Source of the DNA: Patiria pectinifera
Taxonomy: Eukaryota > Echinodermata > Asteroidea > Valvatida > Asterinidae
Direction of reading: 5' to 3'
DNA length: 64,000 bases
NCBI GenBank assembly: GCA_029964075.1
Contig: CM057146.1
Coordinates: 12,667,501-12,731,500 of the forward strand
Shown here: positions 1-10,352 of the stretch, one piece after another
How the letters are laid out: every line of letters starts with the position of its first letter
Numbering within the stretch: the stretch's first letter is position 1
Made by a program: the position numbers and the translations under genes
The notes under the pieces: model-generated
Databases searched by the model: none
Told to the model about the DNA's origin: nothing
What the model saw: only the letters and a program-made list of their open reading frames with translations

Positions 1-122
1 GCGTGGACGACAACAGGAAGGAGTGCTACGAATTTTACGACGATCCGCTGGACGCGGCTTCAAGCGTTGAGCTGTTTTCCTTTGAGGACGACGTCTTCAT
101 TGCACTGACGTTGAGTCCACAG
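1..122 (+). CDS. EAR-protein exon, partial at window edge
   Basis: Open in one frame (codons begin at base 3), ending AGT CCA CAG before the donor gtagag at 123. The peptide includes SSVELFSFEDDVFIAL, an EAR strand pair. The exon ends in phase 0. Its true start lies before the window. Confidence 0.75.
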
Positions 123-3100
123 GTAGAGACAAAATTACCAACAAGTTTACTTTGAATTGACGTTTGGGACAAAAACTATGGAATTACTAACATTAATTAA
201 ATGGGATAAATACAATACACAGCGGCATTTGAGCCAATATATCAGCTTTCTGACTGCAGTGAGTGCCATTTAATTTTAAGCCAATAGTAGAGGATCTCAG
301 TTAAATTCTTTAAACTTGGTTCAATTGATTTAACTTTGCTTAAGCCAAAAATAGAAATAGTCAATCTCTGGTCAGACCAAAGTTCCAGAATTGATGCGGC
401 GATACGGTTTTTTGGTTTTTTTTTAAAGCTTGGATTGTACAGACAAGGTGGGTACCATTTTGCTTCTGTCCTCATATAACTTGGTGTCTGCTATCGTTTG
501 CCTTGGTGCCCTCCATCATTTGCCTTTTTTGCCCTTCCCCATTCCTTGGTACGAACATTAGAGGCAGTGCGGCAATAGAGAGTGCTGTTGTAGCTACCAC
601 GAAAAATTTCAAAAAAAAAAATTGACGGGCATGATCAAAATCAACGCGCAGGCTGACCAGAGACTGATCCTTTTTTTTTTTGGCCTGAACTCAATGTAGT
701 TTTTAGCTCTGCAATGAAATCGATTTACAGAGTTTACTCGGTTTAATGGAATTATATACAAGTTAATCAGTTTTAACTCTGTTTATTTGGTTAATCAGTT
801 TAACTTGGTGTAACTCATTTTTGTTTTGACCTTTTCAGAGCTCAGCTTGCACGACGATCACAGGAACCGACGACCAGGTCCAGATCTTGAAGATGAGTAA
901 CGATTCTTACGAGGAGTACGTGTCGGCCCAACACGGTGTGGACACCGCCATGTTTGCGATTAGGAACACTCTCTTCCTAGCAGTGGCTAACCAGTATAAT
1001 CCAACTACAGGTAGGGAGAATGGAGTAGGGAGGGGAAGGGAGAAAGGGGAGGGAGCGGTGGGAGGGGGTGGGGGTAGAGGACTAGACACATATGCTGGGT
1101 TATTAAAGATATGTTCCCCATGTTATTTTCAAGTTCCGCCTCGAAAAATAGATACGTTTTTCAATTGCTATTTACCAAGCAAAATCAGTTATTCACTTTC
1201 GAATGAGACATTAAACAAAAAGTCCATTTAGTTATTGAATTATTGCTGCAAAAAATTCTAATTATTGGCTGCCAGACAGTAATTCGGCTCTCGCAGGGCG
1301 GGTTATTTGTGCGTAAAATGAAAGCCCTTTTTCAGAGGATCTCGAAAGTTCAAAATCGGAATAAAGTCGTTTTTTTGTTAAAACAAAACATGCAAATTGT
1401 GTGCCATAGTAGAATAACAATAATAATAATAACAGCATTTATATAGCACAAAAGGAATAAAAGATTCCGCAAAGCGCTTCACATTAGAACAAGAAACAAT
1501 ACCCCAAATAAATTTATCTTTTCGGTCATTTTGCCATCATGAAAATCAAATAAATTTTATTGGAATCTGGCAGAAAGTGGACATGGCCAGAGCAGCTTTT
1601 TCAGTGAAAACAAACTTATTAAAGTTCTCCTTATTTGTTTACACTTTTTCGATTATATATAATCATCCAAACTGCAGTAATTGCCACATTGAAGTGACTG
1701 ATCTTTTTATCATCAAGTCAGGTCATCATAATGCATTCACAAGTCGTCACAAGTGATCACAAGGCAATCATAAGTCACCTCAGGTCATCCCAAGTCACAA
1801 TAATGCAATAAGTCAACAGAGCCCAATTTCACGGTGCTGCTAAGCACACGATTTTATGCTAACAGAGTCTATTAGTCTATTTCACGGAGACCGTAAGCAT
1901 AAGCACAGCAAAAGCCACGCTAACCTCTGGGGGAAAATTTGCTTAACGTAGTGACGTAACAATAGAAATATTCATGCACGCGTGACCGTTAGCACGTCCA
2001 CGCCGTGAAATAGTGCTTAAGGTTAGCAAATTTTTTTCTGCTATGCTAAACACAACTTTTCTGCTAACTGTTAAACAGCGCCCTGAAATTGGGCCCAGAA
2101 GTCAGACACAAGTAAATCACAAGTCACCAGAAGTAAATTGCAATTAACGCCACCATCAAAAGAAATTACAAATATGTTTTTTAGGTGCACTAAGAATCAC
2201 TTCTATTTGAATATTTTTCAGGAGACAAAAACGTAACTTCGGCCGTCTTCGAGTACAACTCAACTTACGAGAACTTCACCCAGCTCCAGGAGATCGCAAC
2301 GACTGGTTCAACAGCAGTCACGCACCTGAAGCACAACGGCAACAACTGGCTGGCATTCACTTGCAACCCAGGCAACACCTACTCCCTCATCATGCTGTGG
2401 AATGACACCGCCCATCAGGTGGGGCCAGACAAAGAAAAAGTCTTGTTTATCATAAGTAGTGTTATTTAAATTTATCAATGGCAATAATTTGGATGGCGTT
2501 CGTGTGCAACCTGGGAACCACCTCTGTCATCATGAAATGGAATGACACCGCCCATCAGGTGGGGCCAGACAAAGAAAAAGTCTTGTTTTATGATAAGTAG
2601 TGTTATTTAAATTTATGAAAGGCAATGATTTGGATGGCGTTCGTGTGCAACCTGGGAACTACCTCCTCCGTCATCATGATATGGAATGACACCGCCTACC
2701 AGGTGGGGCCAGACAAAGAGAAGTTCTTGTTTATCATGAAAAGGGTTTTTAAGGTGGCATGGGTGGCTTGTGCGCAAAGCGCTCGCCTCTCACCAAGGTG
2801 ACCACGGTTCGAATCCCCGCCACGGATCACATGTGAGTAGAGTTGTGCGTTGGTTCTCTACTGTGCCACGAAGGTTTTTCTCCGGGTCCTCCGGTTTTCC
2901 TCCCTCCGGAAAAATCAAACACTTTCGATCTCAGGCTGTGCTCCGTGGTCATATATGGGTCGATGTGGGCGGCAGCCATAGGCTCCTTTACGTGCCAGCG
3001 GCCGCGTCCTTCGCAATTCAGCATACAAGCTGCGAGTAAGGATGATTAGCCTCCCAAATTATTATTATAAATTATTATATTATTATTAATTTTTCAAGGG

Positions 3101-6100
3101 TAATAATTTGGATGGCATTCATGTGCAACCTCAGAACCACCTCCTCTCACATCAAGATATGGAATAAATGGTGTCTGGGTTCAACTTTAGCGGTAGCCGG
3201 CTAGCCAAATGCTAGTCAAAACAGCGGCAGGCTAGTCCAACTGTACCTTAAGTAGCCCGGCTGGCGAGTCAAAAATAACTGGGCTGCGGCTAAGATGAAA
3301 GGACAGGAAATAAGTCATTTTATTCAGAAAGCAAACCTGTATCATTTTTTTTATGCAATCAAGCTAAGTGAGTCGTTTGTCGACCCTGGTCAATTTTTTT
3401 TTACTGATTTGAAAAGAGCACATGCAGTCTCAGCATTACTGCTGTGAAAACTGCATGCTAATACCATCTTTAGTTCAACATTTTGGAAGTCGGAACACTA
3501 AGAGATGTGTAAGATTTGAGGCTTTGCATGGTGGAGATACTAGTGAGTGAAAGGTTTGCGGAAACACCTTGTGCAAATAATTTCTCAACTTAGAGAATGG
3601 TTCTGAAAAGAACCAGAGGTATAAACTCAAGCTTATACCTCTGATTCTTTTTAGAACCATTCTCTTAGTTGAGAAATTATTCGCACATGGTGTTTCCGCA
3701 AACCTTTCATTCACTAAGAGATGTGATGTGATGAAGTGGCCAATTTTGGCCTGAATCTCCAAATGAAAACTCCCTACCAACAACTCATGTAGCTTGATTG
3801 CATCACGTTTGTGTCTAATTTCATTAAGTGTTTAGGGTTAAATTATTAGATCCGTTTTTTAAAAACGCTGATAAGATTGCCTGAGGATACACGTTTTACA
3901 TGCATGCACATTGTTGTTTTTGAGACACTCTATAAAAGTACAACACGTGGGCTAGTGAAAACGCCCTCGACCTTGTTAAGAGACCCTTTCAGTAGCACAG
4001 CTGGCTAGTAAAAAAAAAGGTAAAGCTCAAACACTGATGGTGTCCTTTAAAGCTATAGTCCATCCTTTGTAATTAGTGCATTTTGTTCGTTTGAAGCAAC
4101 AAAGTGTTCGAAATCTAATGAAGGATACTGAACAACTTACTTGATGAAGTTTCAGCTCAGCTCCAGCTTCATATTCCGAGAAAAACAGCATTCTAGGATC
4201 TCAATTTTAAATCATAAGTTGCTAAATCATGTTTTGAATTGTTTTGAATTGCAGCTTAAGCGATGTTGCGCACTGATCCAACGAATTATAGCAACCGCGC
4301 GCGCCTGTGCGTCGTTCCAATGCTTGTGCGCGCTGCGCCGAATAACAAAATATCTTTCAACCAGTATGTTTTTTCAACAATAATTACGCCGGTTACTTTT
4401 TTGGATAGCTGCAAATGATGGACTCTGGCTTTAAGAGACCCTTTCAGTAGCGCGGCTGGCTAGTGAAAAAAAGGTCAAGGTCAAACACTGATGGTGTCCT
4501 TTAAATTTAGACTGATTTTATGGAATCTGATCAATTGTCTCTCTAGTTTGTCCTGGAGGCTTCCATCCTGACCTACTATGCCTCAGACGTCCTGGGCATG
4601 GTCATTGATGACATCCCCCTGATGCTGTTTGCCAATGAGAAGCAGTCCAGTCATCATGGTACCTACGATCTCAACCAGCCCATCTCCGTCTACGAGTACT
4701 CGGTGCAGCTGGGCTGGACGCTGAGGCAGGACATCTCGGCGGTGGGAATTACGCAGATGGACGCCTTCTTGATTGACAGTGAGTTTATCCATCACTGAGA
4801 TTATTGCCATGTGGGTGCGGGCAAGCAGTTGTCCTCAGGGTAATTTAAAAATGACTTGATGTATCAACTTAAAACCCGGGGCCTATTTCAAGGCGTTGCT
4901 AAGCACAAAAATTTGCTTAGCACAAAAAAGTCTGGCTTATAAAAGCAGGTTACCAGCCAAAATTCCATGTGATGTATATTGCTCATGATTAGCATTCAAC
5001 TGTTGTTCGCTTAATAGCATGAAAATCACATGGAGTTTTGGCTGGTATATAACCTGCTTTTACAAGCCATACTTTTTTTGAGCTAAGCAAATGTTTGTGC
5101 TTGGCAGCGCCGTGAAATTGGGCACAGGTATGGGGGTTAGTCTCTGGATCCTACAGAAGTCTATTGATTTTGGACCCCATGGGTCAAAAGTCAAGGTTGT
5201 AATGGCTAAAATAATAGGTTCAGCAGTGCTACGTAAATATTGCTAACCTTAAGCACTATTTACATGGGCCACTCTCACCTGGACATGCTGAATCTGGGTT
5301 AAGCATTGAATAGGCATTGAAGTTGGTGACATCACAGCTAGGTGAGAGTGGCCCAAGTAAAACTTACACCCTTTCACTTAATTGATCATATTTCTGGATC
5401 TACGGACCTAAATGGAATGGGGTACAAGGAGTGGATTTAGAAATGGTCAGGCTTTAATGTAATATTTTCATTAAAAAAAAATACATTAAACAGTATACAA
5501 ATATAACATGGTTTGAGGGTGGACAGTCGATATTCGCTCCCCGAGGTATTGGAAGTTGGGGAACTAGTTTGTCAACGTCCAATACCTCGGAGCTAATATC
5601 GACTGTCCACCCGAAATAAACCATGTTATATTTGTTTTACTATACCTCATACATATTCAGTTGCAGATTTTTCCCGCGGTATGCATCCGCAAAAAAAATC
5701 TTCGGAGAAACTTGTCTAGCTCACCAGAAGAATAATATTGCTCAAACTCCGAAAAGTTCAATTCGTTTGCAATACAGTAACTACGGTTGTAAATACAATT
5801 GTTTGTGGACAACTTTTTTTTTGCACATGCATTTTTACATTGTCCACAATTTTCTCCAATTCGGCATCATTGAGCTGGGGAAAACGCTTATTATCATTTA
5901 CGTGTGCAACCATCTTTTCATGTGTAGCTATAGGGCGATGTTTGCGCGTGCGTGTTTCACCCGTGCGTGCTTCACCCGTGCGACAGTTCAACGATTGCTT
6001 CGTAAAGCGCATGCGTAGTAGACTGTCGCACGGGTAACAGTCTACTGCGCATGCGTACTTAGCCTGTGCATGAATACTCGCGCGCGCGTTTGGTAAACAG

Positions 6101-8625
6101 CAAAAATAACATCTGGCACGTGATGGTGAATGGACCAGTGAGAATTTGGCTTTCGGTCATGAATATGTATGAGGTATAGTAATTTTAATTATTTGTTTTG
6201 TGAATGTTGCACTTTTTTGGCACATTCCGTATTTTATGGTGTAAATGTGCATACCGTTTTACGTGCGCGGTGATTTCTATATATAACATCACCGACGAGG
6301 TTAACATGCCTTTGCTGTACCTACTGCTTATAGATGAAGGCTCTGCTAACTGAAATTGTGAGCTTTGCCCTGTTATTTGTAAATCAAATTTTCTCAAATG
6401 CTTAATTGTATTTGTTAAAGGGAATGTACAACATTTGCAAACATCGAAAAATAAAACTACCAAGCTTTTACGAAATACCTTACTAGGATGTTGGTAAATG
6501 ACAGTCTGAAGCATCCTGCAAAATTATGGTACCTGGTGTCAAGTCGTTTTCAAGAAAATGGTATTTTTGTATACATTTCCAACGGTGGTCGGCCGACCAC
6601 CGTTGGAAAAACTTAACTATTTTTCAACTACTGCTCCAAAATTACAATTTTGTTCAGTCCAAATTTTGTTTACTATTGGTTACATGTTCTTGAACGGGTG
6701 CAGGCCAGCTGGACTGGTTCCCTTACCTTACAAATTTCCGACGTATAAATTGATCCATTTTATCTTTAGTGGAGTCGGGGAACCAGACTACTTAAACATT
6801 TTTGTTTTTCTTGGTTTTCAAAGCATTTTCGAACACAAAACTTAAAACATGTCAGTTAAACAATATTTGATCTAATTATACTAACCCCTCAAAAAGTTCA
6901 TTTCTGAAAATTACAGCAAAAGCCAATGATGTACATTCCCTTTAAGATATCAATTTTCTGGTTTACTTTTGCAGAAATCTGCTATCTGACCGCTGTCAGC
7001 AGTGTAGGGTCCATCGACATCTACAAATGGTCCGGAGCCAGCAAGTTTGAGTTCTTCAAGTCCCTACCCTCTGACGGTGTGGTGTTTGTCCACCCTTTCG
7101 TCCAGTGGGGTGATCTGTACATGGCCGTGGCCAGGCCGGTCTACAGAACAGTCTCTTCCCAGGAATGGTGGGCTTTTCTAAAGGCAATAATCAGAGGCAA
7201 GTTTCTTTTTTGTACTTGTTGATCACTGAACGATATGTTAGACAAACTTTTAGATAACGGAACTGATGGTTCTAGACGAGACATGAAAAAAACACTTCAA
7301 TTATATATTATACAACACCTGAATAAATCCCCGTCATCTGATTGGTGGATCGTTGATCACATGTCATTGAATTATTCGTACCAACGCACGGCGCGCGCGT
7401 GGCGCGCAGCGCACAGTGCAATGGAAGTACTATTGCACTGTGATTAGAAGTACCACTGCACTGTCACTGCACACATTGCCGATGGTGGCGCTGTGGTGTT
7501 TAAATTGACAAAAAAAGTTCTGAACTTATTGAACTGTTTTAGTTCTAAACTTATGGAAAAGTTTTAAATTGAGATCAATTGAATATGATAGTTCTCAACC
7601 TGTTGAACAGTTTGCATAAATTAAATATGATAACTCTGAACTTGTCAAACTTGTAAAAAAAATTTAACTTGAATAAATTGGCTATTAAAAGTCATCCAAT
7701 CAGATGACGAGGATTTATTCAGTTGTTATATAAAACAAATAATGAATGTTTGTGAGTGCAATGGTAAGAATAATTTCATGAGGTGACATGAGGTGATGAA
7801 ATTATTCTTACCATTGCACTCACAAACATTCATTATTTGTATACCAGCCATTGCAGCTACAACCACCATACAAATCAACATTTAGACTAACAACCACTCA
7901 ATTTTGCACATGAGACCAAAGACAAGTTCGTAGAACTTACAGCAGGACTGTTCTTATCAGAACAAAAAACTACTTAGCAAAGTTGATAATAAGCAGGACA
8001 AGTTCTTTTCAGAACTAATATCTTCTAAGCAGTAGTTATTACCACATGGTGTTACCGCAAACCGAAAGGATAACCACTCAATTCTTCTTGTGGCCCCCAT
8101 TATGGTAGCATTCTGCTTTATTCTAATTTCAATCTGCTGTGCTTCTGCCTTCTTCATTTTATCCATATTCTATTGACCCCCTCCCTACACAAAATGTAGA
8201 TTTAGAAGTATGAGTACAATGTCACTAAGACTTGAAGGCTTGCATGGTGGAGAGTCAATGACTAATTACGTAAGACTTGGGTGAGTTGTATGTGGTTGCG
8301 ATGGGTCTAGACTGGACATGAAAAGAACACTTCTGAAACGCAAGTTTTCCCTGCTAAACATTCACACAAATCAAGCACGAATTAATTGCATTAGCTTCAT
8401 GCGTTATACATGTATAAAGGAAGTACATGTAGGTTGGTGACTATTTACCTTACATCATTTCTAGTACTTCAGCACTGCCACGTCTTCTTGGAACCAGATT
8501 GATACAAACTGATAAAGTTCTGTCATTCTTTTGCTAAATGTATTAATTTTTCTTTTTCTATTTTTTTTAAATTCTTTGCAGGTAAAAATGAACTCACATT
8601 GTTGGAAGTAAATGAAAGACATTGA
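1..8625 (+). CDS. EAR-repeat (EPTP) protein, TSPEAR-like, 3' part of gene
   Basis: Six exons are read: 1-122, 839-1010, 2222-2418, 4547-4778, 6975-7196 (or 7167) and 8582-8625. Phases match at every junction up to exon 5. Each exon carries an EAR-type unit: a hydrophobic strand, a W/F-rich strand, and a motif of the form F-L-A-V-A-N (exon 2, FLAVANQYN), W-L-A-F-T-C (exon 3) or Y-M-A-V-A-R (exon 5, with IYKWSGASKFEFF before it). EAR repeats are about 45 residues long and form seven-bladed propellers in TSPEAR and LGI proteins, which act outside the cell as adhesion or receptor-binding modules. Only the end of the protein is here, so an N-terminal laminin-G/TSPN domain cannot be tested. It converges with the otoancorin-like gene on the - strand. 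The EAR assignment is firm; TSPEAR orthology is inference. Confidence 0.82.
344..685. mobile_element. Harbinger-type MITE
   Basis: Inverted ends share the core CTCTGGTCAG next to A/T runs: the left end is gcc-aaaaa, the right end ttttt-ggcc. The flanks are TAA and TGA, a slightly decayed 3-bp TWA duplication. It lies in the first intron of the EAR gene. Its termini match the 144-bp element at 15590. Confidence 0.6.
839..1010 (+). CDS. EAR-protein exon 2 (of those visible)
   Basis: Acceptor ttttcag before 839, donor gtaggg after 1010; starts in phase 0 and ends in phase 1. It holds TAMFAIRNTLFLAVANQYN, the clearest EAR signature of the gene. Confidence 0.85.
1410..1500 (-). repeat. 3' tail of an L2/SINE-type retroelement
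   Basis: Reverse-complement form of the tail that ends in an AGCGC(T)TTAT-like box and (ATT)n: an AAT run, then catttatatagc, then caaagcgcttcac. The same tail occurs on the + strand at 27070-27155. Confidence 0.5.
1821..2094. mobile_element. MITE with GCCCAATTTCA termini, copy 1
   Basis: Left end gcccaatttcacggtgctg, right end the inverse of gcccaatttcagggcgctg. Internal words such as gctaagcaca and ttacgtcac recur in the copies at 24275 and 49231. No coding capacity. Confidence 0.7.
2222..2418 (+). CDS. EAR-protein exon 3
   Basis: Acceptor atttttcag, donor CAG/gtgggg; starts with two bases completing a Gly codon and ends in phase 0. The peptide contains YENFTQLQEIATTG and NNWLAFTCNPGN, an EAR unit. 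NVT, NST, NFT and NDT sequons suggest a secreted glycoprotein. Confidence 0.85.
2339..3170 (+). repeat. Tandem duplicates of exon 3 end plus donor
   Basis: The last ~80 bp of exon 3 and the first ~55 bp of its intron recur at about 2479, 2621 and, beyond a SINE, 3100. Each copy begins ggYaat(a/g)atttggatggc and the first two keep the aatgacaccgcc..caggtgggg donor context. The copies are out of the inferred coding path and carry indels. They look like pseudo-exons. Confidence 0.75.
2752..3085 (+). mobile_element. tRNA-derived SINE
   Basis: A tRNA-like head with a perfect B box GGTTCGAATCC at 2806-2816, a body with ggtttttctccgggtcctcc, and an ATT-rich tail. It separates the third and fourth copies of the exon-3 duplication, so it inserted after that array formed. 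Confidence 0.8.
3541..3717. repeat. Long hairpin (foldback element)
   Basis: Arms 3541-3623 and 3634-3717 pair along ~83 bp with few mismatches around a 10-nt loop. The arm contains a gtttgcgg(a/t)aacacc word also found at 8042-8075 and 28345-28370, so this belongs to a dispersed foldback family. Confidence 0.75.
3976..4504 (+). repeat. Two TTAA-bounded 70-bp direct repeats
   Basis: The segment TTAA-gagaccctttcagtag...gatggtgtcct-TTAA occurs at 3976-4050 and again at 4431-4504, on either side of a MITE. Each unit is itself bounded by TTAA. Confidence 0.7.
4051..4430. mobile_element. piggyBac-type MITE (TTAA duplication)
   Basis: Ends agctatagtccatcctttg and the inverse of agccagagtccatcatttg, flanked on both sides by TTAA (4047-4050, 4431-4434). 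TTAA duplication is the mark of piggyBac-like transposition; Kolobok-type is the alternative. Non-coding. Confidence 0.65.
4547..4778 (+). CDS. EAR-protein exon 4
   Basis: Acceptor tctctag, donor a/gtgagt; phase 0 to phase 1. Peptide words ASDVLGMVIDDIPLMLFANE and ISVYEYSVQLGWTLRQD are strand-turn-strand units of the EAR type, with the WTL/Y pattern near blade edges. Confidence 0.85.
4879..5123. mobile_element. MITE with GGCCYATTTCA termini, copy 2
   Basis: Left end gggcctatttcaaggcg, right end the inverse of gcccaatttcacggcgctgc. A large internal inverted repeat (aaaagcaggttaccagccaaaa against ttttggctggtatataacctgc) makes it almost fully foldback. Confidence 0.65.
5497..5635. repeat. Inverted repeat (foldback)
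   Basis: Arms of ~57 bp share acatggttt, gggtggacagtcgatatt and gaggtattgga in opposite order around a ~25-nt loop. It directly abuts the next MITE. Confidence 0.7.
5641..6178. mobile_element. MITE with TATACCTCATACATATTCA termini
   Basis: Perfect 19-bp inverted ends at 5641-5659 and 6160-6178, beginning with TA as expected for a mariner-type duplication. The interior has a second palindromic zone rich in gcgcatgcg and cccgtgcgaca. No gene of its own. Confidence 0.75.
6576..6609. repeat. Perfect 34-bp palindrome
   Basis: tttccaacggtggtcgg is followed at once by its exact reverse complement, with no loop. It lies in the intron before EAR exon 5. Confidence 0.9.
6975..7196 (+). CDS. EAR-protein exon 5
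   Basis: Acceptor ttttgcag. The peptide holds SIDIYKWSGASKFEFFKSLP and WGDLYMAVARPVYR, a textbook EAR unit. Two exits are possible. A GC-AG intron with donor AGAG/gcaagt ends the exon at 7196 and gives a 14-residue tail in the next exon. A donor AATG/gtgggc ends it at 7167 and gives an immediate stop. The sequence alone does not decide. Confidence 0.8.
7301..7732. mobile_element. MITE with CTGAATAAATCC termini
   Basis: Left end ctgaataaatccccgtcatc, right end the inverse of ctgaataaatcctcgtcatc, extended by catctgattgg and TTATA-rich outer bases. About 430 bp, non-coding. Confidence 0.7.
7735..7840. repeat. Perfect 45-bp-arm hairpin
   Basis: Arms 7735-7779 and 7796-7840 are exact reverse complements across all 45 bp, with a 16-nt loop (gaggtgacatgaggtg). 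It adjoins the MITE at 7301-7732. Confidence 0.92.
7930..8290. repeat. Dispersed foldback-family fragment
   Basis: Contains agcaggacaagttctt, cagtagttattaccac and ggtgttaccgcaaacc, shared with 28255-28400 and 47260-47545. It then continues into acttgaaggcttgcatggtg, shared with 11430-11515. Confidence 0.55.
8582..8625 (+). CDS. EAR-protein last coding exon
   Basis: A strong acceptor (T-rich tract, ctttgcag) precedes 8582. With the GC-AG version of exon 5 it encodes GKNELTLLEVNERH then TGA at 8623-8625. With the alternative donor the stop is TAA at 8583-8585. Confidence 0.55.
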
Positions 8626-8709
8626 CGACATTAACCTTGGAGATTATCTTTGTTTCTTCAAGTGAAGTCCTGGCACGTGAGTTTTTTCAAATGAGGTCAT
8701 TTCTAATGA

Positions 8710-8715
8710 ATAAAT
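8710..8715 (+). promoter_or_regulatory. Polyadenylation signal of EAR gene
   Basis: AATAAA lies 85 bp after the inferred stop and is followed by T/GT-rich sequence, a normal place for 3' end formation. Confidence 0.55.
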
Positions 8716-8739
8716 AGATCTAGAAATGTTGGCATGCAT

Positions 8740-9616
8740 TTTATGTTTCATTTTAATTTTGCTTTCGTTCGCAGTATCGACACCATATGTTTAAATATTA
8801 CGCAAAATTATTAAATGACTTTGAAAATACTACATTTCTTTTTTTATGAGTTTGAAAAGGAATATATTAAGCTTTATTTTCTTTATGTTGAAAACATATT
8901 TGTGTTATTGAATATTGAAATGTTAACATATATATTATTGAAATGTGAACATGTTTAAAACATCTGAACAAATTTATGTACAATTCAGACTGTTAACAAA
9001 TTTATTAACAACTTGTGTTTATCATCGGCAATTGTTGTTTTCAAATAATTCATAAAATTCTATAATAATTATCTCAAATATTAAACAAAATTCTATAACG
9101 ATTCTGTAACTAAGATTTTTTGCAGCTGTAATTTACATGTATACGCATCAAAATGCCACAAAAATTAAGAATATATTTTTGGATAAAATGTTTTATAATT
9201 GAAAGAACAAAATATTTATGACAACTGTAAAAAAAACAAGTTCGGAATTCTGGCAAGGCGGCATAGCATATTTTCTATCCAACTGTAAAGACAGTACTCA
9301 ATTAAAATGGCAGGTTAAATTATTCAACTTCATATTCATGAATTTATACTAATTAAAGTGTGTTTCTAAAAGGTTTCAGAATGAGAGAGGAAACCAACAT
9401 GTTGTCAGTTTTGTACAACACTGAGCAACACAAATTAAGGGCTTATTTGGCAGGTATCAAGGAATAAGCCGAGTATTTGAGTGTTTAACTTTTTTGTCTA
9501 ATTACTCTCTATAAAGTGGCACTTCATGCAGAAAGTAACGGCATCATTCAGTCACAAACACTGTAACAGACATTTTGTCACCTTTAAAGACAATTTGTGT
9601 CAATCCTAAAAACACA
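8740..9616. other. AT-rich spacer between convergent genes
   Basis: No gene, tRNA-like box or inverted terminal repeat recognised. The stretch is dominated by A/T runs and scattered taattatt and aaaatt words. It separates the 3' ends of the two convergent genes. Confidence 0.5.
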
Positions 9617-9624
9617 GCCGGGCT

Positions 9625-10075
9625 TATTACGGCAGCCGTAACACAATTTTTAATTGTTATCGTTACAGAACCGTCTGGTTCTGTGACCTTATAGTATTTA
9701 ACATATTAAGCTGGTCTTTTCTTTTTGCTGTTGGAACCAGACTATTATTCAATCAAATGGTTCTCTGACTTTATTTCCCTTTTAAAAAAAAAATCCTCCA
9801 AAGCCACAAAGAAGAAAATTAATTCTACTCAAATTAAAAGAACAATATGATTACAAATGTGAAAGTGAAGTCAATTATTAAAAGAAAAACAATTGAGCAG
9901 CGCGGCAGCGGTTTTGAACCAGGATCCCTAGCACAGTAGTCAACGTGTAATCAATCGAGCTATCGCTACCAAATCATTCCTGCGGACGGGTAGTTAAAAA
10001 TGGCAAATATTTTCGCAATGGTGATTTGCAATGCCGTTACAATAGTAGTTGAAATCGCATTACGGCTGCCGAAAA
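9625..10075. mobile_element. TIR element with embedded tRNA-like module, copy 1
   Basis: Ends carry cggcagccgtaa and its inverse. Inside are atcgttacagaaccgtctgg, a ctttatttccctttt stretch and, on the - strand at about 9895-9985, a tRNA-like segment with A-box (GATAGCTCGATTG) and B-box-like (GGTTCAAAAC) words. The same layout recurs at 50757 and 51374. Confidence 0.6.
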
Positions 10076-10263
10076 AAACACCTGAAGAGTCGAAGAATGA
10101 TTGGAATATACCGCAATGCATAATTTAACATTCAGAACATTTCAAACCCTTCAAAAACAAGAACTTAAATTTGAAGAACCAGAAGGTATTGATAAGAAAC
10201 CTAATAACAGTTCAAGCAACATTTTCTGATTACGTTAATAACGTCCTCTCCTCGTTTTAGTTT

Positions 10264-10352
10264 CTATGTTATAGAGATGGCTCTGTACATTAAATTGCAC
10301 ATGATGATGATGGTGGGCACCAGGCTAGCTGATTGGTTTCCTGCACCATTGC
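10264..10352 (-). CDS. Otoancorin-like exon 27, C-terminus and stop
   Basis: Acceptor tttcttaatcag after a T-rich tract. Encodes about 29 residues ending with SLVPTIIIMCNLMYRAISIT and TAG. The hydrophobic core is only ~12 residues and is followed by polar residues, so GPI anchoring is plausible but not shown. Confidence 0.75.

Noticed and set aside
4598..4798. Frame on the opposite strand of EAR exon 4 (4583-4810)
   Set aside because: It is the antisense shadow of a well-supported exon.
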